Shown in pieces: positions 53,537 to 63,986 of a stretch of DNA of 64,000 nt. The translations under genes and the position numbers were made by a program. Source of the DNA: Candidatus Foliamicus numerosus (GTDB taxonomy: Bacteria; Pseudomonadota; Gammaproteobacteria; Steroidobacterales; Foliamicaceae); assembly GCA_028285945.1 (NCBI GenBank), contig JAPYNE010000022.1, forward strand, positions 62,001 to 126,000, given 5' to 3'. Under the pieces are notes generated by a model. It saw nothing but the letters and a program-made list of their open reading frames with translations, did no database searches and was not told the origin of the DNA. Within the stretch, counting starts at the first letter, position 1, and each line of letters starts with the position of its first letter.

Positions 53537-53869
53537 CTACTCCGGCTTGCGGCAGTGCCAAGTCTTCACGACTAGGAACTGGCGCGGGCCGGGCGTGACC
53601 TCGAAGCCCGCGTCGTTCAGCAGGCCGTCGAAGTCGCTATCCATCAACTCGATCGACCAGGGTTCGCCGTTATCGCGATGGTCCATCTCGAACATGTAGC
53701 GCGACTCCGCAGAGATGGGATCGCCAACCGGGAAGTCGTAGATATTGAACACGCCGCCGGGGCGCAAGATACGATGCATCTCGCGCACGACCTTTTCCGT
53801 GGCGCTGAACGGAATTTCTTGAAACAGGAGGTAGCTGTTGATGAAGTCGAAATACTGCGGATCGTTCAT
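53537..53869 (-). pseudogene. Methyltransferase C-terminal fragment
   Basis: 110 residues starting MNDPQYFDFINSYLLFQEI and ending in VVKTWHCRKPE. They match the C-terminal third of the methyltransferase family of 26632 and 54425 (post-motif I: HRILRPGGVFNIYDFP; DNGEPWS near the end). The SAM-binding head is missing, and no continuation is found upstream on this strand, so it is truncated. It lies back to back with module B. Confidence 0.6.
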
Positions 53870-54066
53870 GGGCTTTTCGCGGAACTGCCGAAAGGAGCCC
53901 CTGCGGCAGATATTTTAATGCCTCCGGCGCAGCAAGGCGCGGGCCGGAAAAAGAATGGTAACCTTAAGCGGCGCTTAGCGCGGCGGCGCCAATGCCGGTT
54001 CTTTATGAGCCGCAGCTCCACACTTTTGGTTCGCCTTGAATCGACCAGGAACAGGAGACAGAGACC

Positions 54067-54411
54067 ATGAGCGACAGAATCGAGGCAGGGCGCAGCAAGG
54101 CCGCGCCCTTCATTCCGGCGGATACCGGCTCCGCCGTCTTCATGGACAATCCGCATATCGACAACCTGATGACGGTGGTCATTGCACTGGGAGCGGAGAT
54201 CTGGGCCGACCGCCAGCGCATGAAGGTCGTCGAGCGTCTGCTGGAAACCGAAGGCAAGGCCACGGCTGAGATGATCGAAGCCTACATGCCCACCGATGCT
54301 GAGAAAAAGGCGTGGGAAAACGAACGCATGGCGATGGTCGAACGGGTTTACAGCGTTCTTTCGCGCGACACGTCCAACGCCCGCCCGTTCGGCGAAGAAC
54401 GCCAGTTCTAG
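54067..54411 (+). CDS. Small helical protein, module B
   Basis: A 114-residue protein with AGGAGA upstream of ATG 54067. After a short N-terminus it is helical: DNLMTVVIALGAEIWADRQRMKVVERLLE and YMPTDAEKKAWENERMAMVERVYSVLS. It is the counterpart of the protein at 27756 (shared EIx-R-R..E-LL..IE pattern). No enzymatic motif. Precedes the Tat-tagged methyltransferase by 13 bp. Confidence 0.7.
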   Translation: MSDRIEAGRSKAAPFIPADTGSAVFMDNPHIDNLMTVVIALGAEIWADRQRMKVVERLLETEGKATAEMIEAYMPTDAEKKAWENERMAMVERVYSVLSRDTSNARPFGEERQF

Positions 54412-54424
54412 GAGGGATCGAACA

Positions 54425-55669
54425 ATGGTCAACAGAAGATCCGCCATGGGTTTGTTCGCCGGCGCGGCATCGCTGGCGGCTGCGCCGTTCGCTAGCCGCG
54501 CCGCGCAACCTGCCGCGCCGCCGGCGGGCGGATTTTTCACAACGCGGGCGGACCTGCCTCCCCCGCCGAAGGCCCCGGAAAACGTGCCGGGCACGCGGGC
54601 GCCGCGCGGACGCAACGGACGCATGGAGCGTCTCCCGGAAATCGACTTGGAAAGCCGGATGGATTTCCTGATGTCGGTGCGAACCTTCGCCAATCAAACC
54701 ATGAGCCCCGCCGCCGGACGGCGCGCCCAAGCCATTCTCGAGAGCAAGGGCATGGCGCCGGACGCGCAAATGCCGATGAAGGAAGCCATCGCGCTGCTGG
54801 AAAACGATCCTATGGTCCAAGCCCGAACCCGCACTTGGATGTCGGTCCAGCAGCTGTCCTGGGACAACCTCAAGAAGGAATGCGAAAACAACGCCGATGC
54901 CTACCTGAGCGAAATGGAAGCGGTCGATCACCGCGGGCCGGGAACGCTGGAATTGAACCCCGGCCTCAAGATGCCCGATTACGCCTGCCATGAAATCCAT
55001 ATCCAGCCGGGCGGATACGTGGGCAACGACTTCGCCGGGCATATGTACGACTACGGCACCAACGGGTTCTATACCGGCAAGAACGAACAGGATGCGCTGC
55101 ACATGACGGCGGCCTTCGGCTTGCCGGTTCCGGCGGACGGCAAGATCAGGCGCATTCTGGACCTCGGCACCGGCGTGGGCCAGCTGGCCATGGCGCTAAA
55201 GGAACGTTTTCCCGAGGCGGAAGTGTGGGGCCTCGACGCGGGCGGCCCCATGGTGCGTTACGCCCACCTGCGGGCCGTGGAGCGCGGGCTGGATATCAAC
55301 TTCGCCCAGCGCTTAGCGGAGGACACGCGCTTTCCCGACAACCACTTCGACCTGGTCACGAGCTACATCATGCTCCACGAGGTCTCGCCCCAAGGCACTA
55401 AGGACATCGTCAACGAAGCTTACCGAATCACCCGCCCGGGCGGCCTCTTCTATCCCATCGATTTCGATTTGAGGAACCCGTTTCCGAGCACGGCCTACGG
55501 CCAGTACCGCCGCTGGTGGGATCACCGCTGGAACAACGAGGTATGGACGATCAAGTACCGCACCAACGGGCTGCAGAACCTGGTGCGCGCCGCCGGTTTC
55601 GACCTCAACGAGGAGGGGCCGGTTGCCCTGCCGCGTTTCGGCGTGATGAATGCCACCAAGCCGGCTTAG
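54425..55669 (+). CDS. SAM-dependent methyltransferase with Tat-like signal, module B
   Basis: A 414-residue protein starting MVNRRSAMGLFAGAASLAAAP (ATG 54425, AGGAGG upstream), a twin-arginine-type signal. The methyltransferase domain has SAM motif DLGTGVG (246-252), AEVWGLDAGGPMVRYAH and YIMLHEVSPQ. A QPGGYVG mark precedes it, shared with module A. An exported SAM-dependent enzyme is unexpected, since SAM is cytoplasmic; the signal may be retained as an anchor, or the Tat prediction may mislead. Overlaps the next gene by 20 bp. Confidence 0.8.
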   Translation: MVNRRSAMGLFAGAASLAAAPFASRAAQPAAPPAGGFFTTRADLPPPPKAPENVPGTRAPRGRNGRMERLPEIDLESRMDFLMSVRTFANQTMSPAAGRRAQAILESKGMAPDAQMPMKEAIALLENDPMVQARTRTWMSVQQLSWDNLKKECENNADAYLSEMEAVDHRGPGTLELNPGLKMPDYACHEIHIQPGGYVGNDFAGHMYDYGTNGFYTGKNEQDALHMTAAFGLPVPADGKIRRILDLGTGVGQLAMALKERFPEAEVWGLDAGGPMVRYAHLRAVERGLDINFAQRLAEDTRFPDNHFDLVTSYIMLHEVSPQGTKDIVNEAYRITRPGGLFYPIDFDLRNPFPSTAYGQYRRWWDHRWNNEVWTIKYRTNGLQNLVRAAGFDLNEEGPVALPRFGVMNATKPA

Positions 55670-56510
55670 CGCAAGCGTGCGGAAAACGCGGGGCAGCCTG
55701 ACCCGCCGGCAAACAATCGCCGGGGCGGGGGCCGCGCTGATGGCTTCGGCCGCCGGAACCCGGGCGAAGGCCGGCGGCGAATCGAAAACCTTTGTCCTCG
55801 TGCACGGCACCTGGCTGGGCGGCTGGAGCTGGCAGTACGTGCGCCGCATTCTGGAGCGGGCCGGCCACGACGTTTACGCGCCTTCGCTGACCGGCTGCGG
55901 CGACCGCTCCCACATGGCCAGCCCGGATGTGGGCCTCGGCACCCATGTCCGGGATATCGTCAACATCATCGACTTCGAGAGCTTGGACAACGTCATTCTG
56001 GTGGGGCATTCCTTCGCCGGCATGGTCATCACCGGGGTGGCGGACGCAAGGCGCGACCGCATACGCCGCATCGTCTTCTTCGATGCGCTGGTCCCGGCGG
56101 GCAACCGCATGAGCGGCGTGCCCCGAACGCCCGAAGGCGAACTTTCCGAATACTTCGTCAAGCGCATGGAGAAATTCGTGGACGGCTACCGGATGAACTA
56201 CCACGACTCCTACCCGATGGAAATGCTGGTGCCCGACAGCGAAACGGAGATACAGGCGCTTCTGAAGGAAAAGATCACGCTCCACCCCATGCGCGCCTGG
56301 AGCGATGTGCTGGAGCTAAAGAACGGCGGCTGGAAGGGCCTGCCGCGCACCTACATCCATTGCGTGGGCCAGCAATACTCCATGACCAGCGATCGCATGG
56401 TGGGCCCGGCCCGCGGCCCCGGATGGCAATTCATCGAGCTCGACATCCCCCGCGCCGGCATGCTCACGCACCCGGAACTAGTCGCCGAAACCTTCGCCAA
56501 CCTGAGCTGA
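55650..56510 (+). CDS. Alpha/beta hydrolase with Tat-like signal, module B
   Basis: A 286-residue protein (ATG 55650; GTG 55677 also possible). The N-terminus has SLTRRQTIAGAGAALMASAAG, a twin-arginine signal. The fold has oxyanion HGTWLGG, nucleophile Ser121 in GHSFAG, and a C-terminal catalytic His (MLTHPELV). It is in the plant methylesterase/hydroxynitrile-lyase-like group by motif. Substrate unknown. Third gene of module B, where the first counterpart is a dienelactone hydrolase in module A. Confidence 0.8.
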   Translation: MPPSRLSASVRKTRGSLTRRQTIAGAGAALMASAAGTRAKAGGESKTFVLVHGTWLGGWSWQYVRRILERAGHDVYAPSLTGCGDRSHMASPDVGLGTHVRDIVNIIDFESLDNVILVGHSFAGMVITGVADARRDRIRRIVFFDALVPAGNRMSGVPRTPEGELSEYFVKRMEKFVDGYRMNYHDSYPMEMLVPDSETEIQALLKEKITLHPMRAWSDVLELKNGGWKGLPRTYIHCVGQQYSMTSDRMVGPARGPGWQFIELDIPRAGMLTHPELVAETFANLS

Positions 56511-56554
56511 CGCACCGCCTCTGCGCCTGACGACGGCAAGGCGCCGCCAAGGGG

Positions 56555-57157
56555 CTACGTGCGCTGGAATCGATAGACGAAGGCAGGGGGCACGTTCAGG
56601 GCGGCAAATCCGAGACAGGATGCCTTGATCCGGAGGCTCTCAAGCGTGCCGCGGCCCACGGGGCAAATGCCGCCGTAGGTGAACTGATGGAAAGCGCCGC
56701 CATCGGCCAGCAGGCTGAAGGCCGCCGCCAAAAGGGAGCGCTTTCTGGCATCGGGGAACAAGAGCAGCGGCAGGCTGCTGATCACAAAATCGACGCGCCC
56801 GGCCAAATCCTCCAGGTGCTCGCCCAGTGCGGCGGCATCGCCATGCACGATGCGAGCGCCAGGGAAGCGCGCTTCCAATATCTCGACGAATCTCTCGTCG
56901 CGTTCCACCAGGCAGAGATCGCTTTCGGACACGCCCTTGTCGAGGATCGCCCTCGTGAGAGCGCCGGTTCCCGGCCCCACCTCCACAACGCAGGCTCCGC
57001 TGCCGCAGCCGCGAGCCATGAGCCGTCCCAAGGATCGACCGCTGGGCGCAACGGCGCCCATGGCGCGCGGGTCGCTGACCAGGCCGCGGAAAAAACCGCC
57101 GAGTTGTCTGTTCTTTCTCGGACGGATACTGTTGCTGGCCATGGCGCGGTTCGGCAA
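56555..57157 (-). CDS. Phospholipid N-methyltransferase, PmtA type
   Basis: A 200-residue cytoplasmic methyltransferase: SAM motif VVEVGPGTGALTRAIL, preceded by VAPSGRSLGRLMA and followed by ISSLPLLLFP. This is the PmtA (Sinorhizobium-type) group that makes phosphatidylcholine from phosphatidylethanolamine; similarity to rRNA dimethyladenosine transferases is general. An internal start MASNS at 57142 is possible. In the 215 bp upstream to tRNA-Lys nothing is recognised. Confidence 0.75.
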   Translation of the reverse strand: MPNRAMASNSIRPRKNRQLGGFFRGLVSDPRAMGAVAPSGRSLGRLMARGCGSGACVVEVGPGTGALTRAILDKGVSESDLCLVERDERFVEILEARFPGARIVHGDAAALGEHLEDLAGRVDFVISSLPLLLFPDARKRSLLAAAFSLLADGGAFHQFTYGGICPVGRGTLESLRIKASCLGFAALNVPPAFVYRFQRT

Positions 57158-57372
57158 ACGGCGGGCGAAATAGAGGCTGAGGGCCTACCGCGACCGGACC
57201 GATCCCATACACCGGGGGCACGCAAAATGATGCGCTCGATTCCCGAAGCGCGCAGCGCCGGATAGCCCGGCGCCCAGGAAACCGGAAGAACCCAAGGCAA
57301 GACCGTTGAGGAGGAGAGTGCGGCATGTGATCATGGCAGTGCCTAGCCTGCTCGGCAGCCCCATTATGAAAC

Positions 57373-57445
57373 TGGGTCGTGCAGGAATCGAACCTGCGAC
57401 CTACTGGTTAAAAGCCAGCTGCTCTACCAACTGAGCTAACGACCC
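57373..57445 (-). tRNA. tRNA-Lys(UUU)
   Basis: Minus-strand cloverleaf: GGGTCGT acceptor, TAGCTCAGTTGGTAGAGCA D-arm, CTTTTAA anticodon loop (UUU), T-arm GCAGGTTCGATTCCTGC, ACGACCC and discriminator A. The bases that follow are GT, so CCA is not encoded. In E. coli tRNA-Lys also follows cpoB, so the location is conserved; here the cpoB frame enters the tRNA. Confidence 0.93.
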
Positions 57446-58147
57446 GTGGCGCGCCATTGTAGCCTTGTCCGAATCCGGATAATCCGCCGCCACCCGGGAA
57501 AATTCCGCGGCGGCCTCGTCGTAGCGGCCTTGGACGTAAAAAGTCTCTCCCAGCCAATAGCGGGCATTGGCCGCCAGCGAGCTTTTTTGCTCTGCTTCGA
57601 GATAACGCAGAAACTCCGCGGCGGCGGCCTCGTAGCGGCCTTCGCCGAGCAGCGCGCGGGCCTGCTGGTAGTTTTCCTCGGTGCCGGCGGCGGTCCCGCC
57701 CTGCGGCGCGCTCCCGGCCTGCGGGCCAAGCGCAGCGCCGCTTGCCGGCACGGAAGCCTCACCCGGCACAGGAGGCTGGCCCCCCGGGTTTGCCGCGCCC
57801 TCCGGCGACTGCGGCAGGCGGGCTGCCTCGAGCGTTGCCAAACGCTGCTCCAGAACCGCGAACTGGCTGCGGCGCAGTTCGGCGTTGCGACGCAGGTCCT
57901 GGTCCAGACGCTCCATCATGTCGCGCAGGGCCTGTATCTCCCGCCGCAGCTCGTCTTGGGCGTTGATCAGCGCCACCACGTTGTCGGCCCGAATCTGGCG
58001 CTCAAGCACGCCCACGCGCGTTTCCAGCTCTTCGAGAACCTCGCGGTCGCGCCGACGCTGCGCATCGGCAGGCGCCGCCAGCGCCGCGGCCAGCGCCAGA
58101 CCCACCGCCAGCACCGCCCATTTGCGGCGCTGCAGGACGCTACTCAT
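57401..58147 (-). CDS. cpoB: Cell division coordinator CpoB (YbgF), C-terminally truncated
   Basis: A 248-residue periplasmic protein with a signal (ending APADAQ), a coiled-coil trimerisation region (about residues 37-100, EELETRVGVLERQI), a Gly/Pro linker and TPRs (AEFLRYLEAEQ; YWLGETFYVQGRYDEAAAEFSRV). After YPDSDKATMARH the frame enters the tRNA-Lys gene on the same strand: the last 14 residues (GSLAQLVEQLAFNQ) and the stop are encoded by tRNA sequence. About 40-50 residues (final TPR) usual for CpoB are missing. ATG overlaps the pal stop by 8 bases. Confidence 0.85.
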   Translation of the reverse strand: MSSVLQRRKWAVLAVGLALAAALAAPADAQRRRDREVLEELETRVGVLERQIRADNVVALINAQDELRREIQALRDMMERLDQDLRRNAELRRSQFAVLEQRLATLEAARLPQSPEGAANPGGQPPVPGEASVPASGAALGPQAGSAPQGGTAAGTEENYQQARALLGEGRYEAAAAEFLRYLEAEQKSSLAANARYWLGETFYVQGRYDEAAAEFSRVAADYPDSDKATMARHGSLAQLVEQLAFNQ

Positions 58148-58733
58148 AAACCAGCTCCACCCGGCGGTTCTTCGACCAGGTCCCTTCGTTGGCCCCGTCC
58201 TCCGCCGGCTTTTCCTCGCCGAAGCTCACTGCGGTCCACTGCCAAGCGTCCGCCCCGAGCGCTTCCAGGACCTGGGCCACCGCCTGGGCGCGGCGCGAAC
58301 CCAGCGCCAAGTTGTACTCGGGAGTGCCGCGCTCGTCGGCATGCCCTTCCAGCCGCAGCCGGCCCTCGGGATTCGCGGCCAGCCAGGCGCCATGGGCCTG
58401 TAGAATCTCGCCGTACTCCTCGCGAATGGCGCTGCGGTCATAGTCGAAATAGACCACCAGCGTTCCCAGCGGCCCCCCCATCCATTCACCGGAAGAGCCT
58501 CGCCCGGGCTCCGCAGGTGCCTGAGCGCCGGCCCCCGCGACCCGGGTGCCGGTTGCGGTGGCCCCGATGCCCGCTCCGGCGGCGGCGGTCCCGCCGGCCG
58601 CTGGTCCGATTTGCGCGGCCTGCGGCCCTTCTTCCGCCCCGGGCAGCGCCGCATTATCGGAAGTCCCGCAAGCTGCCAGCGCCAAGGCAAGCAGAATCAA
58701 GATGCAGGCATTTTGGGTGGTTGACGATTTCAT
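58140..58733 (-). CDS. pal: Peptidoglycan-associated lipoprotein Pal
   Basis: A 197-residue lipoprotein (lipobox LALAAC, Cys22) with a Gly/Ala/Pro-rich linker and an OmpA-type domain (VYFDYDRSAIREEYGE; LEGHADERGTPEYNLALGSRRA; SKNRRVELVYE) that binds peptidoglycan and TolB. It follows tolB after 70 bp; this gap and the ATG position suggest its own or shared promoter. Confidence 0.94.
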   Translation of the reverse strand: MKSSTTQNACILILLALALAACGTSDNAALPGAEEGPQAAQIGPAAGGTAAAGAGIGATATGTRVAGAGAQAPAEPGRGSSGEWMGGPLGTLVVYFDYDRSAIREEYGEILQAHGAWLAANPEGRLRLEGHADERGTPEYNLALGSRRAQAVAQVLEALGADAWQWTAVSFGEEKPAEDGANEGTWSKNRRVELVYE

Positions 58734-58803
58734 GGCTTTAATCCTTGAGGTTTCAGTTTTGGTTCTCTAGCGGGCGCGATGGCGGGAAGCCCTCGTTCCC
58801 AGG

Positions 58804-60171
58804 CTAGTCTGGTTCATGCGGCCCCCATACAGGCTCGCGCAGCACGCCCTCGGGCGCCCGCAGCAGCCGCGTCACGCCGCTGTCGATAAAATACACGCCC
58901 AGCCCGCGGCCAGCCGGCGTGCCTGCTCCGAAGATCAGCGCTCTGCCATTGGGAGCAAAACTCGGGGACTCGTCGAGCGGCCCGTTAGTCAGCAGCCGCA
59001 GCGATTCGTCGCGCAAATCCAGAAGGCCAATGCGAAAGCTGCCGTCCTGTTGATGCACCACGGCCAGTTGATTGCCGTTCGGCTGCACCCTGGGACGCGC
59101 GTTGTAGGTGCCGCTAAAGCTAACCCGGCGAGCCCGCCCGCCGTTGGCAGGCACCACATACACCTGAGGCCCCACGCCCCGGTCGGACGTAAAGTACAGC
59201 TCCGCGCCATCGGGCGAAAACGCAGGTTCGGTGTCGGTGGCGGGATGCCGGGTCAAACGGCGCGCCGGACCGCCGTTCAACGCGTAGATATAGATATCGC
59301 GGTTGACGCCCCCGCTGCTGCGCGTCACGGCCAGCAACTCGCCGTCCGGAGACCAGGCGGGGGCGCTGCTCGCCCCCGCCTCCCCGGAGAGCCGCCGCCG
59401 CTGTCCGCTCTCCACGTCCTGCAAGAAAACTTCGGCGCGGCCCGCCTCAAACGACACATAGGCGAGCTGCGAGCCGTCGGGCGACCAGGCGGGCGACATG
59501 ATGGACTCGGCGGACCGCAGCACCACGATCGGATTGCGTCCGTCGGCATCGGCCACCACAAGGCGGAATTGCTCCCGCCCGGGCGTGACCTGAACGTAGG
59601 CCAGCCGCGTGGAGAATATCCCGCGCGCGCCGGTGAGCTGCTCATAGACCACATCCGCGATTCGATGGGCCGCGTCGCGCAGCGCCTCGCGGGAACTCCG
59701 CAAACGATAGGCGATCATGGATCTGCCGGCATACACGTCCACCAGCTCGATTTCGACCGCGAGGTTGTCCCCGCTGCCGCTCACATGGCCCATAACCACG
59801 GCCTCCACGTCCATGATGCGCCAATTGGTCAGCCGCATATCGTTGAAACCTGTGGGCCGCGTAATCATCGACTCGCGGCCCAGCGGCGCAAACTGGCCGG
59901 TCCGTGACAGATCGTCCTCCACGATTCGGGCAAGATCCACCGGCGCCATCAGCGGGACCCGCCACTCAAGCGGCACCACCGCAATGGGCATGGCGCGTTG
60001 CGTGGAACGCGTGATCACCACATCAAGCTGCGCGGAAGCCATCGGGGGCAGAAGAACGAGAGTGGCGCCGATGATCGCCAATATCCGCGTTCCCGGAAAT
60101 GCCCGGGAGGCGGCAGGGCATTCCCCGCTCCGCTCGCTGAAAATCCTCTCTGCGTGGACGCGCATTCTCAT
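58804..60171 (-). CDS. tolB: Tol-Pal translocation protein TolB
   Basis: A 455-residue periplasmic protein. The signal is internal to a long N-terminus (GTRILAIIGATLVLLPPMASAQ); ATG 60171 overlaps the tolA stop (ATGA). An N-terminal TolB_N domain (AMPIAVVPLEWRV) is followed by a six-bladed beta-propeller with repeating SPDG (MSPAWSPDGSQLAYVSF; APAWSPDGELLAVTR; AFSPDGAELYFTSDR; RVQPNGNQLAVVHQ; FAPNGRALIFGAG). Works with Pal and TolA. Confidence 0.93.
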   Translation of the reverse strand: MRMRVHAERIFSERSGECPAASRAFPGTRILAIIGATLVLLPPMASAQLDVVITRSTQRAMPIAVVPLEWRVPLMAPVDLARIVEDDLSRTGQFAPLGRESMITRPTGFNDMRLTNWRIMDVEAVVMGHVSGSGDNLAVEIELVDVYAGRSMIAYRLRSSREALRDAAHRIADVVYEQLTGARGIFSTRLAYVQVTPGREQFRLVVADADGRNPIVVLRSAESIMSPAWSPDGSQLAYVSFEAGRAEVFLQDVESGQRRRLSGEAGASSAPAWSPDGELLAVTRSSGGVNRDIYIYALNGGPARRLTRHPATDTEPAFSPDGAELYFTSDRGVGPQVYVVPANGGRARRVSFSGTYNARPRVQPNGNQLAVVHQQDGSFRIGLLDLRDESLRLLTNGPLDESPSFAPNGRALIFGAGTPAGRGLGVYFIDSGVTRLLRAPEGVLREPVWGPHEPD

Positions 60172-61207
60172 CCGCCCGGCTCCGAAGGCGGATAGCGCAG
60201 CCGCATTTGCCGCTCGAAGAGTTCCGGTTCCGGTGGCGCCGGCAATGGCGAAGAGCGCCGGATCGCCGCCTCAATGGAGCGGCGGTCCGTTTCCGTTCCA
60301 TTGAATTGCTCGAAGCGAATGCCGTCGATTTCGTTGCCGGGCAGCATGTCCAGCAACACCACCCACACCAGGTCCTCCCGGGTGCCGGCAGGCCGCGTCC
60401 AGTTGCTCTCGATCCGCTGCCGGATGCGCGTCCGGTACTCGTCCAGCAAGCCGGACTCGATCATGCTGCCTCGGCGCTCGGCTTCCATCTCGCGGCGAAC
60501 CTTCTCCTCTAATTCGGCTTCGCGCCGCCTGCGCGCCGCCTCGTCAAGCCGGCGTTGCGCCTCTTTGGCCTGCTCGGAAAGCTGGCGGGCTTGCTCCTCG
60601 GCTTTTCTGCGCTCCGCCGCCGCCGCCGCCGCGCGGGCTTCCTCCGCTTGGCGCTCGCGCTCGATCTGCCCAAGCCTCTCGCGTTCCTGTTGCTGGCGCT
60701 GCTGCATTTCGCTGAGCTGCCGAGTGGCCTGCGTCTGCTGCTCGCTGAGCGCGCGCCGGGCTTCCTCGGCCTGGCTGCTCAGGGAGCTGAGTTCCTGCTG
60801 CTGGCGCTGGCTGCGGGCCTCCTGCTCCTCGATTTGCCGACGCAGCTGCTCCATTTCCTGTTCGCGTTCGATCACAGCGGCGCGCTCCATCTCATCGAGG
60901 CGCTGGATCTCCTCCCTGACCGCCTCGTCGTCAAGCACCACCCCGTCGATGGCGACGGTGCCGAACGTGGGCACTTCGGGCTGAATCCGCCCGGCAAACC
61001 CGATCAGCATTAAGGCTACCACCAAGGCATGGCCGCTAATGGAATAGGACCAGGGCTTGAGCAAAGGCAGCGGAGGATTGTCGGGGTTCCCGTCCGGCGA
61101 GCGCGAGCCGGCTGCCTGCCGCTGCGAGCGGACCGCGCGGCCAAGCCGCGCATTGAGGCCGATCGGCTTGCCGGGCTTGGCGGGGTCGTTGATCCCGGCG
61201 GGACGGC

Positions 61208-61211
<4 letters not shown>
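60168..61211 (-). CDS. tolA: Tol-Pal energy transducer TolA
   Basis: A 347-residue protein from ATG 61211, overlapping the tolR stop (ATGA). One membrane helix (YSISGHALVVALMLIGF) is followed by a long coiled coil rich in Gln, Glu, Arg and Ala and a C-terminal TolA/TonB-like domain (YRTRIRQRIESNWTRPAG, WVVLLDMLPGNEIDGIRFEQFNG). It carries energy from TolQR to the outer membrane. The N-terminal cytoplasmic segment is unusually long (about 55 residues). Confidence 0.92.
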
Positions 61212-61632
<421 letters not shown>

Positions 61633-61636
<4 letters not shown>

Positions 61637-62334
61637 TTCGTGCCCAGATCCGAGTGGGCGTGCTCGCGCAGCAACGTGACGCACTCTTCCCTGTAGGCTT
61701 GGAACCTCGCTTCCAGATTGCCCACGCGGCTGGCGAAGCGGTTGTAGGCAATGACCGCGGGGATGGCGGCGAACAGGCCCATGGCGGTGGCGATGAGCGC
61801 CTCGGCGATTCCCGGCGCCACCAGCGACAGCGTGGCCGACTCCACATTGCCCAAGGCGCGGAAGGAGTTCATGATGCCCCAAACAGTCCCGAACAGCCCC
61901 ACGTAAGGACTGACCGAGCCGATCGTGGCCAGCCAGGCAAGGCCGCTCTCCAGCCGGTCCGTTTCGTTCATCTGCGCCAGGCGCATTTCGCGGCGGCCCA
62001 CTTCCACCAAGCGATCAGGATCGGCCAGCCCGCGCGCGGCTTGGCGATGGAATTCGCGCATGCCGGCCTCGAACACCCAAGCCATGCCGACACTGCTGCG
62101 CTGCTTGTCGCGGGTTAGCGCCACGAACAGCGACTCCAGGCTGTCGCGCTGCCGGAAGGCCTGCTCGAAGCCGCCCAAGTCCCGTTCGGCCTTGCCCAGG
62201 ATCACCCGCCTCTGCAAGATGATGACCCACGAAACCACAGAGGCGGAGAGCAACAGCGCCATGATGACCTGCACCAGCAGCGTGGCGCCTGCGATCAGGT
62301 CCCAGAAGTCCATGCTGACGCCAACTTCAGTCAT
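61633..62334 (-). CDS. tolQ: Tol-Pal protein TolQ
   Basis: A 233-residue MotA/TolQ/ExbB protein with three membrane helices (GATLLVQVIMALLLSASVVSW; LATIGSVSPYVGLFGTVWGIM; GIAEALIATAMGLFAAIPAVIAYN). It pairs with TolR as a proton-driven motor. It is the first tol gene; ybgC, usual between ruvB and tolQ in relatives, is absent here, leaving 30 bp. Confidence 0.94.
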
Positions 62335-62364
62335 GCCTGCGCCCTAGCCCGCATCAATTCACCT

Positions 62365-63413
<1,049 letters not shown>

Positions 63414-63417
<4 letters not shown>

Positions 63418-63986
63418 TTGGCCTGCACCCCGCCCAGGGCTTCGCGCACCAGCGCCTCGACATCGCGGCCGGACGGGTCGCCCGCCTGCTTGAGCAAACG
63501 CCGAGCCTCCACGGGGCTGTATCCCAAACCGACCAGGGCCTTAAGCGCCAGGCCGGAGGCGCTTTGCGGATCTCCCGCGGATACGCCTTCCAGCCGGCCG
63601 CGCAGCTCCACGACCAGCCGGCTGGCCGTCTTGGGGCCGATGCCGGGAAGACGGGTCAGCGCCTTGACATCGCCGGCCTGCACCTGCTCGGCGAACTCCG
63701 CCACTCCGCTTTGCGACACGATGTTCAGCGCCAGCTTAGGGCCAATGCCCGGCACGCGGACCAGCTCGCGAAACCACGCGCGGTCCGCCGATTTCATGAA
63801 GCCGTACAAAGCCGTCTCGTCTTCGCGCGAGACCAGATGCGTGGCAACTTTCAGGTCGCCTCCCGGCCCGGGCAGCTCCGAGAAATCGCTCAGCGGCAGC
63901 TGCAACTCAAAGCCGACGCCATGCACTTCCATTAGGATCATCGGCGGATCCGCGGAAACCAGCTGGCCGCGCAGCGAGCCGATCAT
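63414..63986 (-). CDS. ruvA: Holliday junction recognition protein RuvA
   Basis: A 190-residue protein: OB-like domain ([10 protein letters not shown]), two HhH motifs ([26 protein letters not shown]) and the C-terminal RuvB-binding helix bundle ([22 protein letters not shown]). The ATG overlaps an upstream TGA. Confidence 0.95.

Noticed and set aside
34452..57445. Uneven encoding of the 3' CCA among the four tRNAs (Cys and Gly have it; Leu has CCG; Lys has none)
   Set aside because: Mixed CCA encoding is common in bacteria with an active CCA-adding enzyme, so it is noted only in the tRNA entries.
62335..62364. Absence of ybgC between ruvB and tolQ as a novel deletion
   Set aside because: ybgC is missing from this position in many genomes; without a genome-wide check it is not informative.
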